Assembly: GCA_902781705.1 (NCBI GenBank)
Contig: CACZKE010000008.1
Span: 78,894 to 142,893 of the forward strand
From: an uncultured Bacteroidia bacterium
Lineage (GTDB): Bacteria; Bacteroidota; Bacteroidia; Bacteroidales; UBA932
Direction: 5' to 3'
DNA length: 64,000 nt
Made by a program: the position numbers and the translations under genes. How positions within the stretch are numbered: position 1 is the stretch's first letter; every line of letters starts with the position of its first letter. Positions 39,816 to 48,713 of this stretch are shown here, piece after piece. The notes beneath the pieces were generated by a model. The model did no database searches, was not told where the DNA came from, and saw only the letters and a program-made list of their open reading frames with translations.

Positions 39816-42277
39816 GGAAATGGCTTTTGGCGGCGGGTGCCGCCCTTCTCTGCGCCTGCACGCCGGATTTCGGCGTGTATGACCTCCGTTGCGAGGGACT
39901 CGTCGAGCCGCTGGGCATCGACTCCTGGGAGCCGCATTTCAGTTGGAAGATCCGGAGCGATGCGCCCATGGAGCAGGTGGCCTACGAAATCGAGGTGGGA
40001 CCGGATATCTGGTCTTCGGGCCGGGTCCCGTCTTCCGACCAGGTCATGGTGCCTTACGGGGGGGAACCGCTTTCCAGCCGTCAGCAGGCCTGGTGGCGGG
40101 TCCGCGTTTGGCGGTCCGAAAAAGAGGTCAGCGACTGGAGCCCGAAACAGCGTTTCGGAGTGGGAATCATCGGCGGGGACGCTATGAAAGGGGAGTATAT
40201 CGGCGCCGTGCCCGGGGAGGGCCGGGAGCCGCTGCTCCGGAAGGTCTTCCGGGTTGAAAAAACGGGGAATGCGCTCCTGTACGTGAATTCGCTCGGTTAT
40301 CATGAGGCGTTCCTGAACGGGAAAAAAGTGTCCGATGCCGTATTGGCTCCGGCCGTATCCCAGTTGGACAAACGGTCCCAGATCGTGGTCTATGACGTAT
40401 CTGATCTGGTGAAATCCGGCGAGAACGAACTGTTGATCGCCGCGGGGTCCGGTTGGTATAAACCATTGACATTCAGGGCTTCGTACGAAGGCCCGCTGGT
40501 AAAGGCGGAACTGGATGTAGACGGACAGCCTATTGTCTGGACGGATGCGGCCTGGGAAGGTGCGTGGAGCGGCGCCCGGGATCTCGGGGACTGGCGCCCG
40601 CACGGATTCATTGGCGAGCGTATCGAAGCCGGGGTGGAGCCGCAGTGGGCTCCGGTGGATGTCGTCCCCATCGAGGGAGTGACCGCGTCAATGCAGATGT
40701 GCGAGCCCGCCATCCTGTTGGATGCGGTCACGCCCGTGGAGGTCCGCGACCTCGGGAACGGCAGTTGGCGCATCGACTTCGGACAGATTGTCAATGCGCT
40801 GTTCGCGATTGAGTTGCCTTCCCTGCCGGCGGGCCATCTGACCCGGGCGACTTTCAGCGACGTGGACGCCGAGGAATATGACTGGGAAATCTGCGGCTAT
40901 GACGAGTATGTCTCTTCCGGCCGTCCGGAAGGCGATTCTTTCCGGAACCGCTTCAATCATCATGTCTTCCGGTATGTGCAACTGGACAGTCTCCCGGAAG
41001 CGCCGGTGTCGGTTTCGGCTTTTCCGATCCGGGCTGCTTTCTCCGGAAAGGGAGCCGGGTTCCACTCCTCGGACGAGGACCTGAACCGGATCGAGAATCT
41101 CGTCCACCGGACGGTGGAGAATCTCGCTTTCGACGGGTACATGGTGGACTGCGCGAGCATCGAGCGGCTGGGATACGGCGGGGACGGGAATGCGTCGGCC
41201 CAGACCCTGTTTACCTTCGCCGACGCGGCTCCGATGCTGCTGAACTGGCTCCAGGCCTGGGCCGACGCCCAACGCCCCGACGGTGGCCTTCCCCATACGG
41301 CCCCGAACCCTTATACGGCGGGCGGCGGCCCCTATTGGTGCAGTTTCCTCATCCAGGCGGCCTGGCGGACGTATCAGAACAGTGCCGACCGGCGCCCCCT
41401 GGAGCGCTTCTACCCTGAGATGCGCCACTGGCTGGACTATGTCGATGCCTATACCGTGGACGGCCTGCTGAAACAGTGGCCCAACCTGGATTACAGGGGC
41501 TGGTACCTCGGTGACTGGGCGGCCCCGAAGGGGGTGGACGTCCAGGATCCCGTGTCCGTCGACCTGGTGAACAACTGCGCCCTGTGCCAGTCCTACCTGG
41601 CTTTGGAGCAGATCGCCCGGGTACTCGGGAAACCGGACGATGCGACGGATTGCCGCCGGCGGTACGAAGCACTTAAAAACCGGATCCAGGAGACCTTCTA
41701 TCATCCGGAAACCGGCATCTATGGCTCCGGCAGCCAGGTGGATATGGTGTATCCGCTGCTGGTCGGAGTCGTCCCCGATTCCTTGAAAGAGAAGACGGTG
41801 ACCGTGTTGAAGGAACGGACTGAAAGCGTTTATGGCGGCCATCTCGCCACCGGTCTGGTGGGCGTTCCGGTCCTGACCGAATGGGCCACCCGGGATGGCG
41901 AATGCGACTGGCTGTACGGCCTTCTCAAGCAGCCCGGCTATCCGGGTTACCTGTTCATGCTGGACAGCGGCGCCACCGGTGTCTGGGAGGAATGGGACGG
42001 CGGACGGAGCCATCTGCACAACTGCTACAACGGCATCGGGAGCTGGTTCTATCAGGCCCTCGGCGGTATCGGTCCGGACGAGCCCGGGTATCGGCACGTC
42101 ACCATCGACCCGCAGTGGCCGGCCGGCCTGGACGCGGTCGAGGTGAGCCAGGATACTCCCTATGGTGTCATCAAGGTGCTCCGGAAGGGGGATGCGCTGG
42201 AGGTGGAACTGCCTGTGGGCGTGAAGGCCTCCATCCGCGGAAAAGAATATGGAAACGGCGTGCATCGCATTCGCTGA
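39812..42277 (+). CDS. GH78-like alpha-L-rhamnosidase with divergent active-site motif, lipoprotein
   Basis: 821 residues with lipoprotein signal MRKWLLAAGAALLCAC. Domains: N-terminal FnIII-like (FSWKIRSDAPMEQVAYEIEV), two sandwiches (NSLGYHEAFLNGKKVSD), then a six-hairpin barrel and C-terminal sandwich (GYRHVTIDPQ). Where GH78 enzymes usually read DCPQRDERLGWTGD, this protein has DCASIERLGYGGD (from Asp446): Pro-Gln-Arg is replaced, while Asp446 and Glu451 stay. GVWEEWDGG provides the later Glu. The architecture is GH78; specificity may differ from plain alpha-L-rhamnose. The downstream gene has its own promoter. Confidence 0.85.
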   Translation: MRKWLLAAGAALLCACTPDFGVYDLRCEGLVEPLGIDSWEPHFSWKIRSDAPMEQVAYEIEVGPDIWSSGRVPSSDQVMVPYGGEPLSSRQQAWWRVRVWRSEKEVSDWSPKQRFGVGIIGGDAMKGEYIGAVPGEGREPLLRKVFRVEKTGNALLYVNSLGYHEAFLNGKKVSDAVLAPAVSQLDKRSQIVVYDVSDLVKSGENELLIAAGSGWYKPLTFRASYEGPLVKAELDVDGQPIVWTDAAWEGAWSGARDLGDWRPHGFIGERIEAGVEPQWAPVDVVPIEGVTASMQMCEPAILLDAVTPVEVRDLGNGSWRIDFGQIVNALFAIELPSLPAGHLTRATFSDVDAEEYDWEICGYDEYVSSGRPEGDSFRNRFNHHVFRYVQLDSLPEAPVSVSAFPIRAAFSGKGAGFHSSDEDLNRIENLVHRTVENLAFDGYMVDCASIERLGYGGDGNASAQTLFTFADAAPMLLNWLQAWADAQRPDGGLPHTAPNPYTAGGGPYWCSFLIQAAWRTYQNSADRRPLERFYPEMRHWLDYVDAYTVDGLLKQWPNLDYRGWYLGDWAAPKGVDVQDPVSVDLVNNCALCQSYLALEQIARVLGKPDDATDCRRRYEALKNRIQETFYHPETGIYGSGSQVDMVYPLLVGVVPDSLKEKTVTVLKERTESVYGGHLATGLVGVPVLTEWATRDGECDWLYGLLKQPGYPGYLFMLDSGATGVWEEWDGGRSHLHNCYNGIGSWFYQALGGIGPDEPGYRHVTIDPQWPAGLDAVEVSQDTPYGVIKVLRKGDALEVELPVGVKASIRGKEYGNGVHRIR

Positions 42278-42285
42278 TAAATGAT

Positions 42286-42293
42286 TACTTTTG
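42286..42293 (+). promoter_or_regulatory. -7 promoter element (TACTTTTG)
   Basis: Exact TAnnTTTG in the 29-nt gap between the two GH78 genes. Transcription would start about 10 nt before the ATG at 42307. No clear -33 element. Confidence 0.45.
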
Positions 42294-42306
42294 TAAAAAT
42301 GCTGAT

Positions 42307-44895
42307 ATGATGAAACAGACCTGGAAATGGATGACGGTGGGAGCCGCGGCGCTCCTGCTCGCTGCCTGTACGGCAAAGGCTCCCGTCGGGGATGCCGGAA
42401 AGAAGGTCGATGCCCTGGATGCATCGGCCTGGGAGGTTTCCCAGTGGATTTCGGTGAAAGACGCTCCCGTGGTGACGAGCCGCGAGAAAAGTGACCGCGC
42501 GGCCGACGGAGCCAGTTGGTTCCTCGCGGAGGTGAAACCTTCGAAGAAGGTCGCCTCGGCCGTCTGGATGACCACCGGACTCGGTGTCTATGAGTTGTAT
42601 GTCAATGAGATCCCCATCGGTAAGGAAGTCCTGAAGCCGGGATTTACCCATCCCCTGAAGACCCGTCGCAGTTTCACCTATGACGTGACGGCCGCCTTCA
42701 AGACCGGCAAGGGTAACGTGAACACCCTCGCCGCACAGGTGACTCCGGGCTGGTGGGCTGACAAGATCGTCACGACCGGGGATTACAAGGGCATGCTGGG
42801 CGAAAAAGTCGCCTTACGGGGTGTCCTGGAACTGACCTATGCCGACGGCACCAAGGAATGCTTCGGCACGGATACGGAGCACTGGAAGGCCGGTATCGCG
42901 GGTCCGGTGAAACATGCCGCCATCTTCGACGGTGAGGAATTCGACGCCCGGGAGCTGCCCGGCTACGCCACCCCGGAGAATCTTTCCGCTCCCGTCGTGA
43001 ACACCGAGTTCCAGGGCGATATCCTGCCTTCCGAGGGTGCTGAGATCTATCTGCGGAAGGACCTGGCCCTGAAGCCCGTCCGGACCTATGTCTGGCAGGG
43101 CGTCGATGGCGCCGTCGAATCCGAGGACCGGGAGACGGCCGCTTACGGAAAGGTCCATATCCTTCGGGAATACAAGGCCGGCGAGGTCGTAACGCTGAAC
43201 CCTGGCGAGACCCTCGTCGTGGACTTCGGCCAGAACGCCGCCGCCGTGCCCTGCTTCGAGTTCAAGGCCGCTGCGGGTACCGTCCTCACCTGCCTGCCCG
43301 GTGAACTCCTGAATGACGGCAACGGTGCGAAGAAGCGTGGCATGGACGGTCCGGAAGGAAGTGTCCACCGCGACAATCTCCGCATGTCGGAGGAAGGCAT
43401 GATCCTCCGGTACACGTTTGCCGATACGAAAGATTATGCGACTTATTATCCGCACTGCACTTTCTTCGGCTACCGCCTGATTTCCGTCACCGCGACGGAA
43501 CCGGTCCAGTTCAAGGCCATCGGCTCCATCCCCGTCACCTCCATCGCCGAGGATCTCGAAACCGGTACGCTCGTAACCGGTAACGACCTGATCAACAAAC
43601 TCATCTCCAATACGGTCTGGGGCCAGCGCTCCAACTACCTCTCCGTCCCGACCGACTGCCCGCAGCGTAACGAGCGCCTGGGTTGGACGGCCGATACGCA
43701 GGTCTTCACCGAGACCGGCACCTTCTTCGCCAACACGGACCGCTTCTTCCACAAGTGGATGAAGGACATGCGGGACAGCCAGAACGAACTCGGTGGCTAT
43801 CCGGGCGTCGCCCCGTTCGCCCAGTACGGCAACGAGAAGATGCGCCTGGGCTGGGCTGATGCAGGCGTCATCGTCCCCTGGACCGTCTGGAAGCAGTTCG
43901 GTGACAAGGAGATCGTCGCCGAGAACTGGGATGCGATGGAACTGTTCATGAAGCATGTCAACGACACGAAATACGACCACGCCGCCCTCGTTTCCGAGAA
44001 TGGAAACTACCAATGGGCCGACTGGCTGAGTTACGAGGCGCTTGAAAGTTGCACCGGAAAGGCCTTCGTCAACGCGGAGACCCGGAAGCAGGCGGAGACC
44101 TACTGGAGTTACCTGGGCGGCTGCTACTGGGCCATCGACGCCGGCATGATGCGCGACATGGCTGCCGATACGGGCCGGGACGCCGCGAAATACGAGGCGA
44201 TGGCCGCCGAGGCCAAGGCATACCTGAAGTCCCGCTTCCTGAATGCCGACGGCACCTTCAAACTCCCGGTCCTGAACACGATGCAGACCCCGGCCCTCTT
44301 CGCCCTGAAACTGAACCTCGTGGAAGGGAAAGCGAGAGAGAATATGATCGCACGCCTGAAGAAGAACTTCGCGGACCACGGCAATTGCCTCCAGACCGGT
44401 TTCCTGGGAACCTCCATCCTGATGCAGACGCTCACGGACAACGGCCTCTCCGACATTGCCTACGAACTCCTCTATCAGCGGAAGAACCCGAGTTGGCTCT
44501 ATTCCGTGGACAACGGCGCCACCACGATCTGGGAGCGCTGGAACAGTTACATGGTGGACGAAGGCATGGGCCCGAACGGCATGAACAGTTTCAACCACTA
44601 TGCCTATGGCTGCGTCTGCCAGTGGCTGTGGGAGACGGCTGCCGGCATCAATGCGGATCCCGCGAAGCCCGGTTTCAAGCACATCGTCCTGAAACCCGTC
44701 CCTGACAAGCGCCTGGGATACTTGGATGCGTCCTATCAGTCAGCTTCCGGTCTTATCAAGAGCAGTTGGAAATATGAGGGCGATACCTGGACGTGGACCT
44801 TCACCATTCCGGAAGGAACGACGGCGACTGTCACCCTACCGGGCGAGACACAGTCCAAAGCGTATGAAGCAGGAACCTATACGCTCGTGAAATAA
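42307..44895 (+). CDS. GH78 alpha-L-rhamnosidase, lipoprotein
   Basis: 862 residues from ATG 42307; an in-frame upstream extension is rejected because it runs through the preceding gene and would lose the lipoprotein signal (AALLLAAC). N-terminal sandwich domains include LGVYELYVNEIPIGKE and YDVTAAFKTGKGN. The barrel carries the canonical DCPQRNERLGWTAD (from Asp450), with LVSENGNYQWADWLSY and TIWERWNSY farther on, the last holding the probable catalytic Glu. Expected activity: release of terminal alpha-L-rhamnose in the periplasm. It is the last member of the glycosidase block before the signalling operon. Confidence 0.93.
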   Translation: MMKQTWKWMTVGAAALLLAACTAKAPVGDAGKKVDALDASAWEVSQWISVKDAPVVTSREKSDRAADGASWFLAEVKPSKKVASAVWMTTGLGVYELYVNEIPIGKEVLKPGFTHPLKTRRSFTYDVTAAFKTGKGNVNTLAAQVTPGWWADKIVTTGDYKGMLGEKVALRGVLELTYADGTKECFGTDTEHWKAGIAGPVKHAAIFDGEEFDARELPGYATPENLSAPVVNTEFQGDILPSEGAEIYLRKDLALKPVRTYVWQGVDGAVESEDRETAAYGKVHILREYKAGEVVTLNPGETLVVDFGQNAAAVPCFEFKAAAGTVLTCLPGELLNDGNGAKKRGMDGPEGSVHRDNLRMSEEGMILRYTFADTKDYATYYPHCTFFGYRLISVTATEPVQFKAIGSIPVTSIAEDLETGTLVTGNDLINKLISNTVWGQRSNYLSVPTDCPQRNERLGWTADTQVFTETGTFFANTDRFFHKWMKDMRDSQNELGGYPGVAPFAQYGNEKMRLGWADAGVIVPWTVWKQFGDKEIVAENWDAMELFMKHVNDTKYDHAALVSENGNYQWADWLSYEALESCTGKAFVNAETRKQAETYWSYLGGCYWAIDAGMMRDMAADTGRDAAKYEAMAAEAKAYLKSRFLNADGTFKLPVLNTMQTPALFALKLNLVEGKARENMIARLKKNFADHGNCLQTGFLGTSILMQTLTDNGLSDIAYELLYQRKNPSWLYSVDNGATTIWERWNSYMVDEGMGPNGMNSFNHYAYGCVCQWLWETAAGINADPAKPGFKHIVLKPVPDKRLGYLDASYQSASGLIKSSWKYEGDTWTWTFTIPEGTTATVTLPGETQSKAYEAGTYTLVK

Positions 44896-44907
44896 AAGGA
44901 TTTTTCT

Positions 44908-44915
44908 TATATTTG
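44908..44915 (+). promoter_or_regulatory. -7 promoter element of the signalling operon (TATATTTG)
   Basis: Exact TAnnTTTG 21 nt before the ATG at 44937, in an AT-rich gap after the GH78 stop. The -33 region has no obvious TTTG. It is the only promoter-like element seen before the chain of genes that runs to 54778. Confidence 0.55.
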
Positions 44916-44936
44916 TGGGTTAAACCGTCACGCACG

Positions 44937-47021
44937 ATGCATGTGAACGATTTCCCCGTGTCGACTCCCGCGATGGTGACCTGGTTTATCTGCCTCACCG
45001 TCGCGGTGGTCTTTTTCGTCCGTTTCCTGAATTCCCTCCTGCGGAAGGGCCACAGGGGGTGGATGGGATCCGTATTCGGCCTGTTGCTCGCCCTGGGTAC
45101 GGCCGTCCATGTCCTGCTGCTTTCCCGGTCCTCCCACACGGTGACGGATGGGAACTGGATCCAACTTACCCTCACCTCCCTGGTGGCCGGGTTGGAAATG
45201 TTCGTGGGACACACCGTAGTCTTCGATGACATCATCGCCGCGGTCATCTTCCGGGCGCCGGGCTTGCTGATGGCCTACCTGACCGTGTTCTCCTTCATCC
45301 TGGCCTTCTCGTTCGTGATGGTCTTCCAGATCCTCCCGCGCCGCCTGAAGGACCGTCTCTGGCTCGGGACCCACCGGCATGCCGCCATGCGGGACCGCAA
45401 GAACCATATCTTCCTGGGAATCAGTCGCAGTGCGAAGATCCTGGCGAAATCCATCCTGGAAGACTGGGCCGCGGAGAAGGATGCGTCGGACCAGGGATAC
45501 CTGATTTTCGTGGACATCCCGTTCGCGGAAAGCGTCCATGCGGAGATTTCCTTCGGGGATATTTTCACGAGCCTGGTCAGCCGGCGGAAGGAAGTCGGCC
45601 TGGACGAGGAACTGGGCTCGGACCGTTTCGTCCTTCTCAAGGGACATGCACCTGCCTCCGGACGGGGGGAAGACCTTGCGGATGCCGTCGGCCTTCCGCG
45701 CCTGCGTCCCTGGTTCCACAATGCCAGGACCAGCGTGTATTTCCTCCTGGACGACGAAGAGGAGAACCGTCTGATGGTGGCGGACCTGTCGCAGGACCCT
45801 GCCGTGCAGGCGAAAGCCTTCTGCCGGGTGGACCGGCGGGACGGGTACAATTCCATCTATACGGCGACGCAGAACCGCCTGCGCCTGGTGGATTTCCACT
45901 ACCTGTGCGTCCAGGACCTGAAATTCGAGCGTCCCGAACTCCATCCGGTACATTTCGTGGACATCGCCCGTGACCGGAAAGGCCGTCCGCTCGGCTATGT
46001 GGACGGGGAATTCCACGCCCTGCTCGTCGGTTTCGATACCACGGGGCAGGAGGCGATGCGCTTCCTGTATGAGTTCGGCGCTTTCGTGGGAAAGGACGGC
46101 CGGCGGATCCCGACGACCATCGACATCTTCGGAGACGGGCTGGAAGTGGCCCGGGGTGGATTCCTGAACCGGTTCCCGGGACTCCGGGAAGACCGCTCCG
46201 TCGTCTGGAACGGCGACTCCGTGGGCTCGGATGGTTTCTGGCGGCGTTGCGAAGCCCTTGTTGACAAACTGAATTATGTGATCGTCGCCCTGGGATCGGC
46301 CCAGCGGAACATCGAGCTTTCCATCCAGTTGCTGCAACTCTCGGCCCGTCTCGGCAAGGATTTCTCCCGGATGGTCATCCTGACCCGGGTGGATGTGGCG
46401 GACCGGCGTCTGCAGGGGCTTCTGGACTTCTATAACCGGACGTACTATCCCGGAGGACATCCTGTCATCCGGCCTTTCGGCATGTCCGAGGCCGTGTGGA
46501 CCCTGCCTTCCATTACCGGGAAGGACCTCAAGGACCAGGCAACCCGTTTCTACGACGCCAGCCAGCGCTCCGAAGGAAAGACCGGAACGTGGGAATCCCG
46601 GCGGGAAAGCCTCCTGGCGGGATCCGACCAACGCCTTCGGAACCGGATGGCGCTGCTGCGGCAGCAGGGACAGGACCTGTCCCGGTCGGCCTTCATCCCC
46701 ACGCTGCGGGAACTGGCCGGTCCCGAAGTGGAAAAGGAGGCGGCCCGGATCCCGCTCGTGTTCGAAGGTGTCCATTTCCCGGAAAATGGAACCGTCGCCG
46801 ATATCCTGGAACACCTGGCGGCGCAGGAACATCTCCGCAGCAACTGCTATCACCTTTCCGGGGGGTATGTCTCCGGAGAACCGGACGAACTTTTACGGCG
46901 CGTCCCTCAACTGAAAGATTATATCGAGGTGAATGACCCTCGTGAACAACACCGGGACTGGGTCGTCGTCCGGACGGCCCTCACCGTAGAAACCATGGAC
47001 AAGACTGATGAGCGAGATTAA
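44937..47021 (+). CDS. Three-TM membrane protein with large Rossmann-like (TrkA-N/RCK-like) cytoplasmic region
   Basis: 694 residues from ATG 44937; a TTG 24 nt upstream lies inside the promoter. Three hydrophobic segments (about 12-33, 43-63 and 98-130) are followed by a basic FQILPRRLKDRLW and a soluble region. The soluble region has two alpha/beta stretches that look nucleotide-binding: NHIFLGISRSAKILAKSIL (about 155) and FHALLVGFDTTGQEAMRFL (about 360), reminiscent of tandem TrkA-N/RCK domains. A C-terminal LAAQEHLRSNCYH segment recalls the EHLRWN motif of Bacteroidota TrkA/RyR-type proteins. I do not recognise a defined family. It may sense nucleotides or ions and heads the operon, overlapping the (p)ppGpp synthetase gene by 14 nt. 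Confidence 0.6.
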   Translation: MHVNDFPVSTPAMVTWFICLTVAVVFFVRFLNSLLRKGHRGWMGSVFGLLLALGTAVHVLLLSRSSHTVTDGNWIQLTLTSLVAGLEMFVGHTVVFDDIIAAVIFRAPGLLMAYLTVFSFILAFSFVMVFQILPRRLKDRLWLGTHRHAAMRDRKNHIFLGISRSAKILAKSILEDWAAEKDASDQGYLIFVDIPFAESVHAEISFGDIFTSLVSRRKEVGLDEELGSDRFVLLKGHAPASGRGEDLADAVGLPRLRPWFHNARTSVYFLLDDEEENRLMVADLSQDPAVQAKAFCRVDRRDGYNSIYTATQNRLRLVDFHYLCVQDLKFERPELHPVHFVDIARDRKGRPLGYVDGEFHALLVGFDTTGQEAMRFLYEFGAFVGKDGRRIPTTIDIFGDGLEVARGGFLNRFPGLREDRSVVWNGDSVGSDGFWRRCEALVDKLNYVIVALGSAQRNIELSIQLLQLSARLGKDFSRMVILTRVDVADRRLQGLLDFYNRTYYPGGHPVIRPFGMSEAVWTLPSITGKDLKDQATRFYDASQRSEGKTGTWESRRESLLAGSDQRLRNRMALLRQQGQDLSRSAFIPTLRELAGPEVEKEAARIPLVFEGVHFPENGTVADILEHLAAQEHLRSNCYHLSGGYVSGEPDELLRRVPQLKDYIEVNDPREQHRDWVVVRTALTVETMDKTDERD

Positions 47022-48081
47022 ACTGGACCCCCATTCGGAGGCCATCCTCCAGGAATACCGGGACAACCTTCCGGTGTTCGAGAAACTGCAGGCGACGGTG
47101 CCGGAACAGATCCGTGCCGTCTTTGCAGAGACGGGCATCGTCGTCGCTTCCGTCGAGAGCCGGATCAAGACGGAGGGTTCCCTCGCCGGAAAACTGGAAC
47201 TCAAGGGAACGAAGTATGCTTCGCTCGCCGATATCACGGATATCTTCGGCGTCAGGATCATCACGTTCTATACCGACGACGTGGACAAGGTCGCCTCGGT
47301 GGTGGACCGCCTGTTCGAGGTGGACTGGGACAACTCCGTGGACAAGCGGAAACTCCACGAAATCGACAGTTTCGGCTATCTTTCACTGCATTATATCTGC
47401 AGCGTGCAGGACTGCCCCTACCGTTTCGAGATCCAGATGCGGACCATCCTCCAGCATGCCTGGGCGAACATGAACCATGACACCGGCTACAAGAGCGGCG
47501 TGGAGGTTCCGAAGGAATACCTGCGGAACATGAACCGGCTTGCCGGCATGCTGGAACTCATCGACGAACAGTTCAGCCGTATCCGGACGGACATCAACGA
47601 CTATCGGCGCAAAGTGCAGTCGCTGGTCGCATCGGGACATCTGGAAGACGTACCGTTGGACGGCGACAGTTACCGGAGTTACCTCAAACTCCTGCCTTTC
47701 GACAAACTGAACCGCCGGATCGCCTCCGTGAACCAGGCGGAGATCCAGGAAGTGACCCTGATGCCTTACCTGCCCGTCCTGCGGGCCCTGGGTTTCCAGA
47801 CGCTCGGCGACGTGGACCATCTCATCCGCGACTATTCCGAGGCGGCCTACCAGATCGCCTGCTACCAGATCAGTGTGACGGACCTGGACATCCTTTCCTC
47901 CTCCGTCGGTCCGCAGAACCTGTGCATCGCCTACCTGTTGAAGCAGGGGAGTGGCCGTGCCGGCATCCGCCTGATGCTGGATACCCTGAACGGTCCGTCC
48001 GAAAGCAATGACATGATGGCGGAGTACATCGTGGAGCAGGCGCAGGACCTTTCCTTCATGCATACAAAATCCGAATTATGA
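47008..48081 (+). CDS. RelA/SpoT-type (p)ppGpp synthetase domain protein with extra C-terminal region
   Basis: 357 residues. Residues about 20-210 are a RelA/SpoT synthetase domain: SRIKTEGSLAGKL (basic substrate motif), DIFGVRIITFYTDDVDKV, DSFGYLSLHYIC and FEIQMRTILQHAWA (from about 140, with Glu141), all signature segments. There is no HD domain, TGS or ACT, so this is a stand-alone synthetase. The C-terminal 150 residues are helical and not recognised. It probably transfers pyrophosphate from ATP to GTP or GDP; some related small synthetases instead act as toxins on ATP or tRNA. A separate HD hydrolase gene lies two genes downstream. Confidence 0.88.
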   Translation: MSEIKLDPHSEAILQEYRDNLPVFEKLQATVPEQIRAVFAETGIVVASVESRIKTEGSLAGKLELKGTKYASLADITDIFGVRIITFYTDDVDKVASVVDRLFEVDWDNSVDKRKLHEIDSFGYLSLHYICSVQDCPYRFEIQMRTILQHAWANMNHDTGYKSGVEVPKEYLRNMNRLAGMLELIDEQFSRIRTDINDYRRKVQSLVASGHLEDVPLDGDSYRSYLKLLPFDKLNRRIASVNQAEIQEVTLMPYLPVLRALGFQTLGDVDHLIRDYSEAAYQIACYQISVTDLDILSSSVGPQNLCIAYLLKQGSGRAGIRLMLDTLNGPSESNDMMAEYIVEQAQDLSFMHTKSEL

Positions 48082-48713
48082 ATACCCAAGAAAGATTCCT
48101 TGTAACCGTCAACCGGGAACTGGGTTCCGGCGGCCGTTCCGTTGCCCGGAAACTGGCGCAGCGGCTGGACGTACGGTTCTACGACAAAGTCCAGATCGAG
48201 GGGCTCGTGCGCGAGTTCAAACTCACCGAGGAGCAGATCGAGCGGCTCAAGGCCAGCAAACGCAGTTGGTGGACCGAATTGTGCGACAAGATCTCCCGGG
48301 CTCCCGGGGCCGATCCCTACCGGCAGGGGGATCCGGAAACGGTCACCTCCGACGACCTGTTCAGGTCGGAATCCCGGATCCTTCGGGAAATCGCCGGCGA
48401 GGAATCTTGCGTGATTGCCGGTCGTGCCGCCTTTTTTGTCCTGAAGGCCCATCCCAACAAGGTCCGGGTGTTTATCCGGGCTTCGATGGCCCATCGGATG
48501 GAGCGGGTGATGCGGAAACAGGGCCTGTCCGAGGAGGCAGCAGCCTCCGCCATCGAACGGGTGGATGCCGGACGTGAGAACTATACGAAGAAATATGCAG
48601 GCGTAAGCCGGTATGATACCCGGAATTACGACCTGGTCATCAACATGGACGGTCTCACGGAGGACGATGCCGTGGACCTGATCATGGAATATATCGAACG
48701 GAGTGGGAAATAA
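48078..48713 (+). CDS. Cytidylate kinase-like family protein
   Basis: 211 residues, ATGA overlap with the synthetase gene. The protein matches the cytidylate-kinase-like family (PF13189): it begins FLVTVNRELGSGGRSVARKLA, a modified P-loop, then LDVRFYDKVQ, CVIAGRAAFFVLK (a GRG-like core) and VRVFIRASMAHRMERV. Repeated basic residues and a C-terminal RYDTRNYDLVINMD segment fit the LID and closing strand of such kinases. True Cmk phosphorylates CMP, but members of this family are often of unknown specificity. Its place between synthetase and hydrolase suggests a nucleotide-linked role. Confidence 0.85.
   Translation: MNTQERFLVTVNRELGSGGRSVARKLAQRLDVRFYDKVQIEGLVREFKLTEEQIERLKASKRSWWTELCDKISRAPGADPYRQGDPETVTSDDLFRSESRILREIAGEESCVIAGRAAFFVLKAHPNKVRVFIRASMAHRMERVMRKQGLSEEAAASAIERVDAGRENYTKKYAGVSRYDTRNYDLVINMDGLTEDDAVDLIMEYIERSGK

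Noticed and set aside
41881-42306. In-frame extension of the second GH78 gene
   Set aside because: It overlaps the preceding gene and the promoter at 42286; ATG 42307 gives a good lipoprotein signal.
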